A stretch of DNA of 64,000 nt from Actinomycetota bacterium (GTDB lineage: Bacteria > Actinomycetota > CADDZG01 > JAHWKV01 > JAOPZY01), in contig DASTWV010000059.1 in assembly GCA_035765775.1 (NCBI GenBank), positions 124,001-188,000 of the forward strand, written 5' to 3'. Shown piece by piece: positions 57,849 to 64,000 of this stretch (position 1 is its first letter; every line of letters starts with the position of its first letter). Below the pieces are notes generated by a model, which searched no databases, was not told where the DNA came from, and worked only from the letters and a program-made list of their open reading frames with translations. The translations under genes were made by a program, and so were the position numbers.

Positions 57849-58904
57849 CTACGGCCGGGCCTCGAACACCCGGTTGAAGGGCGTTTCGGCGGCCCGGCGG
57901 AACCGGCGGAAGCCGGCTTCGGCCAGCATCGCCGCCCAGGTGGCCTGGGGGACCTGGCTGCCCAGCGCTGCACCGTCGCCCAGCATCCCCGAGGGGGTGC
58001 AGATGGTGGTCGAGGCGCCGTAGAAGATCCGGCCCACGGGGTTCAGGTTGTCGGCGGGGCTCTCGCCCGCCATCGGCTCGACGATCATCCAGGTGCCGTC
58101 GTGGGCGAGGGTCGAGCGCACGTGGCGGGCGGCGCCGGCTGGGTCCCCCATGTCGTGCAGGCAGTCGAAGAACGTCACCAGGTCGTAGCCGGTGCCCGGG
58201 TAGTCGGCGGCGCCCGCCACCTCGAAGGCCACACGGTCACCGACGCCGGCGTTGGCGGCTCGCTTGCGTGCGGTGGCGACGGAGGCCTCGTGGTAGTCGA
58301 ACCCGGTGAAGGTCGATGCCGGGAAGGCCTGGGCCATCAGGATCGTGGACGAGCCGTGGCCGCACCCGATATCGGCGACGGCGGCCCCCGCCCCCAGCTT
58401 GGCCGGCACGTCGTCCAGAGCCGGGAGCCACGCGGAAACGAGATTGCCAACGTAGCCCGGACGGAAGAAGCGCTCGGTGCCGGTGAAGAGGTCCTGGTGG
58501 TGCTCGTGCCAGCCCAGCCCCTCGCCGGTGCGGAAACGCGCCTCGATCTTGTCGAGGTCCCGAGCGGTGGACAGTGCCAGCATGATGCCGCCCGGGAGGA
58601 ACGCCGGGCTTTCCTCGTCGGCCAGGCAGAACGCCTGCTCCTCACTGAGCGAGAACACCTCGGCGGCCTCGTCGGCAGTCACGTAGCCGCCCGCCGCCTG
58701 GTTCAGCAGCCACTCCCGCACGTACCGCTCGGCGCACCCGGTGTGGCCGGCCAGCTGGGCCGTCGTCTGCGGCCCGTGCTCGGCGAGCGCCCGGTACAGG
58801 CCCAGCCGGTCCCCGATGACCACCAGGGGGGCCGAGAACGTCGCCCCGAGGTCGCCGACAAAACCGCCGATGAAGCGCTCCAGCACTGCCTGATCAAGAG
58901 CCAT
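57849..58904 (-). CDS. SAM-dependent methyltransferase with winged-helix N-terminus
   Basis: 351 residues from ATG 58904, with AAGGAGGAG 6 nt upstream. N-terminal dimer/winged-helix part (GDRLGLYRALAEHGPQTTAQ, YVREWLLNQAAGGYV), then class I methyltransferase motifs AVADIGCGHGSSTILMAQAF (near 180), FTGFDYHEASVATARKRA and DLVTFFDCLHDMGDP. It resembles O-methyltransferase-like proteins of mycobacteria (Rv2258c type, from memory). The substrate is unknown. It is divergent from a phosphotransferase across the GTTGCA array. Confidence 0.87.
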   Translation of the reverse strand: MALDQAVLERFIGGFVGDLGATFSAPLVVIGDRLGLYRALAEHGPQTTAQLAGHTGCAERYVREWLLNQAAGGYVTADEAAEVFSLSEEQAFCLADEESPAFLPGGIMLALSTARDLDKIEARFRTGEGLGWHEHHQDLFTGTERFFRPGYVGNLVSAWLPALDDVPAKLGAGAAVADIGCGHGSSTILMAQAFPASTFTGFDYHEASVATARKRAANAGVGDRVAFEVAGAADYPGTGYDLVTFFDCLHDMGDPAGAARHVRSTLAHDGTWMIVEPMAGESPADNLNPVGRIFYGASTTICTPSGMLGDGAALGSQVPQATWAAMLAEAGFRRFRRAAETPFNRVFEARP

Positions 58905-59001
58905 CCCACTCCTCCTTCTCGCCCTGCTCCCGTGGAGCTGCCGGCGTGCCCGCTGCCCGTCGGCGATGGAGGGCAGGCTCCCGCTTCCGGGTAGCAGCCC
59001 G

Positions 59002-59053
59002 GTTGCAGGGGAACGGGACGGCGGCTGCAACCGGGTTGCAAGCAAACTGCAAC
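59002..59053. promoter_or_regulatory. four-copy GTTGCA/TGCAAC array
   Basis: GTTGCA (59002-59007), TGCAAC (59026-59031), GTTGCA (59035-59040) and TGCAAC (59048-59053). Outer context gives two inverted repeats: CCCGGTTGCAG/CTGCAACCGGG (11 bp) and CGGGTTGCA/TGCAACCCG (9 bp). It lies in the 204-bp gap between divergent methyltransferase and phosphotransferase genes, so one regulator may control both. Confidence 0.72.
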
Positions 59054-59108
59054 CCGGCCGGACAACGATGTGCCAGCACATACCGCCCGGTCCGAGGAGG
59101 ATGCCGTG

Positions 59109-60176
59109 ATGACCGCAGTCCGCGAGCCGACCCGCAGCCCAACTACCGCCAAGAGCGTGCCCCCGCGGCCCGCCGGCACCCTCGTCCGGCAGGTGGTGGC
59201 CCCGTCGGTGGCGGCACTGGTGGGATCGGGCACCCGGTCGCCGATGGTCCCTGAGGACTCCTACTCGGGCGCCCGGTTCGAGTGGGTGGTGATCGGAGGC
59301 GTGCGCCACGTCCTGAAGTACCAGGACCTCCGCGACGACATCTTCATGCGGGCAACCGGGGACGTGGGCCACCGCTACGTGGCCCTCTGGGAGTCCGGCG
59401 TGCTGGACGCGCTGCCCGAGGTCATCGACCACGCCACGGTGGGATGCGCGCTCGAGGGGCGGGTGGGAGCCATCCTCATGCGCGACGTCGGCGACCGCCT
59501 GCTACCCCCCGGCGACATCGTGTTCCCGATGGACCAGCACCGGCGCTTCCTGGCCCACATGGCAGCGCTGCACGCGGCCTTCTGGGGTTTCCGAGACACC
59601 GTGGGCCTGACACCCCTTGCCAACCGCTACGTGTTCTTCACACCCGCCATGGCGGGGCTGGAAGCCCGGCGGGGAGGCGTGCTCCCGCCCATCCTGGAGA
59701 TGACGGTCAAGGGGTGGGCGGCGTTCCGGGGCTTGGCCCCGGAGCTGGCCGGGGTGATCGCCGCCCTCCATACGGACGCCACACCCCTGCTGGATGCTCT
59801 CGCCGCCCTGCCGCACACGTTGGTGCACGGGGACTGGAAGGCCGGGAACCTCGGCGAGCAGCCCGACGGCCGCACGGTGCTCCTCGACTGGGGCGAGCTA
59901 CCCGGCGAGGCGTCGCCCCTCGCCGACCTGGCCTGGTACCTGTCGATCAACGCCGCCCGGCTCCCGGAGTCCAAGCTCGACACCGCAGCGGCCTACCGGC
60001 AGGAGCTGGAGCGCTGCGGCGTCGCCACCGCCCCCTGGTGGGAGGACGCCTTCGCCGTGGAGATGCTGGCGACGACGATGCAGCTGGGCTGGAACAAGGC
60101 CCTGGGCGACCAGGCCGAGATGGACTGGTGGCGTCATTGGGCGGGCCGGGGTGCCCGGTGCCTCGGGCTGGCGTGA
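59109..60176 (+). CDS. aminoglycoside-phosphotransferase-fold kinase
   Basis: 355 residues from ATG 59109, GAGGAGG 9 nt upstream. Kinase-like fold with the catalytic loop LPHTLVHGDWKAGNLGEQPD (HGDxxxxN) near residue 240 and the metal Asp in VLLDWGELPGEASPLADLAW. Upstream, FEWVVIGGVRHVLKYQ fits the Lys-containing ATP-binding sheet. It may phosphorylate a small metabolite or drug. The next methyltransferase gene overlaps its stop. It is divergent from another methyltransferase, which hints at a small tailoring locus. Confidence 0.82.
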   Translation: MTAVREPTRSPTTAKSVPPRPAGTLVRQVVAPSVAALVGSGTRSPMVPEDSYSGARFEWVVIGGVRHVLKYQDLRDDIFMRATGDVGHRYVALWESGVLDALPEVIDHATVGCALEGRVGAILMRDVGDRLLPPGDIVFPMDQHRRFLAHMAALHAAFWGFRDTVGLTPLANRYVFFTPAMAGLEARRGGVLPPILEMTVKGWAAFRGLAPELAGVIAALHTDATPLLDALAALPHTLVHGDWKAGNLGEQPDGRTVLLDWGELPGEASPLADLAWYLSINAARLPESKLDTAAAYRQELERCGVATAPWWEDAFAVEMLATTMQLGWNKALGDQAEMDWWRHWAGRGARCLGLA

Positions 60177-60970
60177 CCGCGGAGCCCGTGGAGGCCGGAT
60201 ACGAAGACCCCGAGGGGTGGGCGGAGCGCGCCGCCGTCGTCTACCGGCCCCTGGCGCGACTCTTGGTGCAGCGCTGCAGCCCCATCCGGTTCGAGCCGGG
60301 CATGCGGGTGCTCGATGCCGGCACCGGCACGGGCCTCGTGGCCGACGCCTTGGCCGCGGCTGGGGGCCTCCGCGTCGTCGGCGTGGACCGTTCCGCCGCC
60401 ATGCTGGCGCACCGGCGGGCTGCCCGGCCGCCGGGCGTCCAGGCCGACGCCCTCCGGCTGCCCTTCGCCGACGGTTCCTTCGACGCCTGGGTCGGCGCCT
60501 TCCTGCTCAACCACCTCCCGCCGGAGCAGCCCCTCCGGGAGGCGGCCCGGGTCCTGCGCCCGGGCGGCGCCGTCCTGGCCTCGACGTGGCCCGCCGTCCA
60601 GGACGACCCGGTGAAGGCGGCAATCGACGAGGTCGCCCGGCGGGCGGGATGGGTCCCACCGGGGTGGTACGGCGAGATGAAACGGGACCTCGACGCCGTC
60701 TCGGGCGACCCCGACCGGCTGGGGGCGCTGGCCACGCAAGCAGGGCTGGTGGAAGTCGAAGCCCGCACCGTCTCCGCCCGCTTGGAGGGCCCGACGGCGG
60801 CGGCCATCGTCGACTACCGGCTGGCGCTGCCCCACTACACGGCCTGGCGGGCCGAGGCCGCGCCCGAGACCCTGGCGGCGGTGCGCCAGCTGGGGGCCGC
60901 GGCCGTCCAGACGATCCTGGACGGCGAGGGCTGGACGCTCCGCATGGTGGTGCTGGCCGCGCGGGCCTGA
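60173..60970 (+). CDS. SAM-dependent methyltransferase (UbiE/MerR-like class I)
   Basis: 265 residues from GTG 60173 (GTGA overlap with the kinase stop). Motif I is MRVLDAGTGTGLVADALAAA near residue 43, then LRVVGVDRSAAMLAH, ADALRLPFADGSFDAWVGAF and LREAARVLRPGGAVLASTWP. It is a class I small-molecule methyltransferase; the substrate is unknown. Coupling to the kinase suggests joint action or regulation. Confidence 0.88.
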   Translation: MTAEPVEAGYEDPEGWAERAAVVYRPLARLLVQRCSPIRFEPGMRVLDAGTGTGLVADALAAAGGLRVVGVDRSAAMLAHRRAARPPGVQADALRLPFADGSFDAWVGAFLLNHLPPEQPLREAARVLRPGGAVLASTWPAVQDDPVKAAIDEVARRAGWVPPGWYGEMKRDLDAVSGDPDRLGALATQAGLVEVEARTVSARLEGPTAAAIVDYRLALPHYTAWRAEAAPETLAAVRQLGAAAVQTILDGEGWTLRMVVLAARA

Positions 60971-60982
60971 GGGCAGGGCGGG

Positions 60983-61019
60983 GGCAGGGGCGCCGTCCCC
61001 CAGGCAATCCGTCCCTGCC
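60983..61019. terminator. hairpin between convergent genes
   Basis: GGCAGGG (60983-60989) pairs with CCCTGCC (61013-61019) across a 23-nt loop, in the 85-bp gap between the methyltransferase and the SARP-like gene. No T tract, so confidence is low. Confidence 0.3.
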
Positions 61020-61055
61020 GACCCCGCCCCGTGCGCCACCAAGAACCTGACGTTT

Positions 61056-64000
61056 CTATCCCAGCCGGGCCGCTACGGCACTGCGGAGCCGGTCGGCGTG
61101 GGGCCCGGCCCGGGCCAGCAGGGCCTCGGCCTGGCGGGCGGCCAGTCCCCGCCAGCCGGGCGAGCCGAAGGCGTCGGCGACCTCGGCGGTGAGCCGCCAG
61201 GCTTCCAGGCCCGCCAGACGCGGGAGGCGCTGCAAGGCCGCCGCCGCCACTTGGGGATCGACCTCCCGCCCGGCCCGCCGGGCGGCCGCCGCCGCCACCA
61301 GCGCGGCCTGCACCTCGTAGCGGACGGCTCCTTGGGCCGAGGCATCCCCGGCGAGACCGCCCGCTTCTTCGGCCGCGGCATGCGGATCGCCGGCGGCCAT
61401 GGCCAGGCGGGCACGCAGCAGCCGGGCCCGCAGCCGTAACCGCCAGGAGAACGAGAACTCACCGGCGGCCAGCTGGACCCCCCGGTCCAGGAGCTCGTGA
61501 GCAGCCGCGAGGTCGCCCGCCTGCAGGCGGCCGTCCGCCAGGTCGAGGACGCCGTGGGTGTGGGACTCGAGCATGGCCACGCCCTGCGAGGTCTCGATCG
61601 CCTCGGCGTTGAGCTCGTCGGCCCGCTCCCCCTCGCCCAGGCTGCGCAGTACCCAGGCGCGGACATTGCGGGCGCGGGGCGCCCAGCGCCAAGCCCCCAT
61701 CCGCTCGATGTCGGCGTCGAGCGCGTCGAGCGTGCGCAGGGCCTCGTCGGGACGACCCAGCATCGCCAGCGCCATGGCGGCCGACATGCCGGCGTAGGCG
61801 TTGGGGAAGCCCAGCGACGCCGTGGACACGGCCAGGGCGCTGCGGGTCAGGGCAACCGTGTCCTCGGGCCGGCCCTGGTTCAACCGCAGCCAGCCCAACC
61901 ACACCGCCGGGAGGCCGGGGTCCGGTGCCTCGGTCACCGCCTCGGCCAAGCGCAGCTCCGCACCGGCAAGATCGCCCCGGGCCAGCGAGACCCAGCCCCC
62001 GAGCCCGAGGCAGACGGACCGCAGGGCCGGGTCGGTGCCGTGGTGGGCGCCGTCGTCTGCCCGGGCCAGCGCCCGGTCGAACTGGCGCTGGAAGTGAGCG
62101 ACCCAGGCCTCCACCTCGTCCGCCTCCTCCCGGGCTCCGAGGGTCCGGGCCGCGGCGAGGTCCTCCTCCGCATCGGTGTAGCGGCCGAGAACCGCTCGGG
62201 CCCGGGCCCGCAGCACCCTGGGGGCGGCACCGTCGGACAGGGAGATGGCGGTGTCCAGCATGGCGATGGCCGCCTCGGCGTCGAAGCGGTCCAGAGCCGC
62301 GGTGGCCGCGGCGACCAGCGCCATCGAGGCCTCCACCGCTTCGCCACCGAGGCGGGCGTGGTGGGCGAGGACGAGGGGCGGGACCAGCCGGCGGGACACA
62401 AGCGCCCGGGATGCCTCCCGGTGGATGAGTGACCGGGCGGCGGGCGACACCGCGGCGTGGAGGGCATCCCGGATCAGGGCGTGGCGGAAGGCGAACACCC
62501 CGCCCCGGTCCTCGAGGAGGCCCCGGCGCACGCCCTCCTCCAGGTGGTCGAGCAACTCCACGGGGCTGCCGCCGGTGACCGACACCAGGACATCCAGGTC
62601 GACCTCGGGCCCGAGCACGGCCGCCGCCCGCAGGGTCCTGGCCGCCGGACCCAACCGGTCGCACCGGCGGGACACCGCCTCGGTGATCGAGGCCGGGACC
62701 TCCCCCGTGTCCGGGGCAGCCGCCAGCTCGACAGCGAAGAGCGGGTTGCCGGCGCTGCGCCCGAAGACGGCGTCGGCGCGCTCGGCCCCCACGATGGCAG
62801 CCACTGCGGCGCGGTCCAGCGGACCGAGCCGGAGAACGGTGCCGGCGTCGAGCCGGAATCCCTCGCCCGAGCGCACACCGAGGACCACCAGGACGGCGGC
62901 ATCGGCGAGCGCCCGCTCCACCTGGGCGACCCAGGCCAGGGTGGCGGCGTCGGCGGCATGGGCGTCGTCCAGCACGATGACCGCGGGAGCCGTTGCGGCC
63001 ACTTCCCGCACGGCAGTCCGGAGCGCGCCCAGTAGGAGGGCCTGGCCAGCGCCGGGATCGGTCAGTGCGGCGAGCGTCGCGGCCTCGCCCGTCCCCGACC
63101 GGCCCAGCAGCGGGAGCAGCAGGCCGAGGCCAGCCGCCTCGGGAGCGTCACGACCTCCCGCGGTCAGGAGGTCGATGGCCTCGAGGACCGGTTGCAGGGG
63201 CAGGGTCCGGCCCAACTCGTCGCAGGTCACGAACGCTAGGTGGGCGCCCCCTGCCTGGGCGAGTGCCGCCCAGGTGCGGAGCAGCCGGGTCTTGCCCATG
63301 CCCGCCTCACCATCGACGACCACCACCCTGGCCTGCCCCCCGGCGGCGCGTGCTAGGGCAGCGTCCAGGACGGCCAGCTCGGGGGCCCGGCCGGGGAGGG
63401 CGCTGGCCGTCGGGCCGGCCGGCGCTCCGGCGAATTGCGGGGCGTCGAAGGGCGTCCCCCGCAGGAGGGCTGCGTGCAGGTCGGAGGTCTCCGCACCGGG
63501 GTCGGTACCCAGGTCCTCGGCGAGACGCTCGGCGAACCGGGCGTACGCCGCCAGCGCCGAGGCCGGCCTGCCGCTGGCGCCGAGCGCCGCCATCAGGGTG
63601 CGCAACGCCGCCTCGTCGTAGCCGTCGCGGGCGAGGGCCTGCTCGGCCAGCTCGGCGGCGACCAGCGGCTCCCCGGCGGCAAGGGCGGCACTGGCGCCCA
63701 CTCTCTGTGCGCGCCCGATCGCCCGGCTGGCTGCCGCCCGTTCCGCTGCCGCCCACTCGGCGTCGGCCTCGCCGGCCAGGAAGGGGCCGCGCACCATCGC
63801 CAGCGCGGCGCCTGCTGCCGTGCGGGCGGCGGCGAAGGCCCCGGCCTGGAATCGGCGCTCCGCCTCGTCAGCGAGGTCGCCCAGAGCCACGACATCGACC
63901 CAGTCGCAGGCGAGCGTGTAGCCGGCTCCGGAACGCGCCAGGCGCCCCGCCCCCAGCACCCGGCGCAGCCGGCTGACCAGCACGGCCACCTGGTGGGCGG
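61056..64000 (-). CDS. SARP/BTAD-type regulator with AAA ATPase and TPR region (N-terminus outside window)
   Basis: The frame runs open past the window end; GTG 63989 falls inside the DNA-binding domain, whose end (VAVLVSRLRRVLG, GAGYTL) is visible. Then a BTAD domain (about 30-165; ALARDGYDEAALRTLMAALG), a NACHT/AAA ATPase with Walker A VDGEAGMGKTRLLRTW and Walker B AVIVLDDAHAADAATL, and a long C-terminal helical-repeat region (about 550-977). It is a large transcriptional activator like AfsR. It could regulate the adjacent methyltransferase/kinase genes, but nothing here proves that. Confidence 0.85.
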   Translation of the reverse strand, partial: AHQVAVLVSRLRRVLGAGRLARSGAGYTLACDWVDVVALGDLADEAERRFQAGAFAAARTAAGAALAMVRGPFLAGEADAEWAAAERAAASRAIGRAQRVGASAALAAGEPLVAAELAEQALARDGYDEAALRTLMAALGASGRPASALAAYARFAERLAEDLGTDPGAETSDLHAALLRGTPFDAPQFAGAPAGPTASALPGRAPELAVLDAALARAAGGQARVVVVDGEAGMGKTRLLRTWAALAQAGGAHLAFVTCDELGRTLPLQPVLEAIDLLTAGGRDAPEAAGLGLLLPLLGRSGTGEAATLAALTDPGAGQALLLGALRTAVREVAATAPAVIVLDDAHAADAATLAWVAQVERALADAAVLVVLGVRSGEGFRLDAGTVLRLGPLDRAAVAAIVGAERADAVFGRSAGNPLFAVELAAAPDTGEVPASITEAVSRRCDRLGPAARTLRAAAVLGPEVDLDVLVSVTGGSPVELLDHLEEGVRRGLLEDRGGVFAFRHALIRDALHAAVSPAARSLIHREASRALVSRRLVPPLVLAHHARLGGEAVEASMALVAAATAALDRFDAEAAIAMLDTAISLSDGAAPRVLRARARAVLGRYTDAEEDLAAARTLGAREEADEVEAWVAHFQRQFDRALARADDGAHHGTDPALRSVCLGLGGWVSLARGDLAGAELRLAEAVTEAPDPGLPAVWLGWLRLNQGRPEDTVALTRSALAVSTASLGFPNAYAGMSAAMALAMLGRPDEALRTLDALDADIERMGAWRWAPRARNVRAWVLRSLGEGERADELNAEAIETSQGVAMLESHTHGVLDLADGRLQAGDLAAAHELLDRGVQLAAGEFSFSWRLRLRARLLRARLAMAAGDPHAAAEEAGGLAGDASAQGAVRYEVQAALVAAAAARRAGREVDPQVAAAALQRLPRLAGLEAWRLTAEVADAFGSPGWRGLAARQAEALLARAGPHADRLRSAVAARLG

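Overview
The window is very GC-rich DNA with dense, short-spaced genes on both strands. Polyphosphate glucokinase, an F420-type luciferase-like oxidoreductase, an MptB-type mannosyltransferase, a TipA-type MerR regulator, a SARP/BTAD-ATPase regulator, SigB-type promoter motifs and many starts lying a few bases after a -10 box all point to a chromosome of an actinobacterium (Actinomycetota). The class cannot be fixed from sequence alone. I see no transposase, integrase, phage gene, CRISPR array or rRNA. One tRNA (anticodon CAT) is present.

Layout. 1-7.5 kb: a membrane protein, then a minus-strand carbohydrate group (secreted Vgb-like beta-propeller, GH63 glucosidase, polyphosphate glucokinase) and galE. 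7.6-13.4 kb: a TipA-like drug-sensing regulator with a DinB protein; an ECF-type sigma factor coupled to a membrane IPT/TIG protein; a tyrosinase with its C-terminal domain as a separate overlapping gene; an aldo/keto reductase. 13.4-17.4 kb: a redox group (cytochrome b561-molybdopterin fusion, cupredoxin lipoprotein, ferredoxin, cysteine-bearing HTH regulator) divergent from a small unknown gene. 17.4-25 kb: tRNA, an ABC exporter pair, a flavinylation-type electron transfer set (ferric-reductase-like protein, FMN-binding protein, ApbE) and a membrane metalloprotease. 25-33.8 kb: mannosyltransferase, HtpX, and an envelope-stress module (HtrA protease, response regulator, sensor kinase) with shared direct-repeat boxes in front of htrA and the regulator; then a phosphoesterase and a methyltransferase. 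33.8-48.4 kb: stress-signalling genes (small hydrophobic protein and Hsp20-like protein, each behind a SigB-like promoter; PAS-GAF-SpoIIE phosphatase; STAS and XRE proteins; UspA; MarR), DedA/PAP2 membrane proteins including one broken by a frameshift, an SOS-box helicase, and a Pit/DUF47 phosphate uptake pair. 48.6-57.1 kb: a seven-gene plus-strand operon for oxidation of a sugar or sugar acid (SDR, TPP enzyme, membrane protein, gluconate-dehydrogenase-subunit-3-like protein, GMC oxidoreductase, enolase-superfamily enzyme, GH15 hydrolase). 57-64 kb: HPP protein, two methyltransferases, a phosphotransferase, and a SARP-type regulator cut by the window end.

The strongest regulatory signals are: a TipA-like gene with a 19-bp-spacer dyad promoter, a start exactly at the predicted +1 and an internal start for a 144-residue drug-binding domain; CACAGGGA direct repeats at 11-bp spacing before both htrA and the response regulator; two SigB-like promoters; a LexA-type half-site pair on the helicase start codon; paired GGGACA dyads repeated in two intergenic regions; and a four-copy GTTGCA/TGCAAC array between divergent genes. 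The best candidates for less described biology are the 48.6-57.1 kb operon, the b561-molybdopterin/cupredoxin/ferredoxin group and the paired GGGACA operator-like element.
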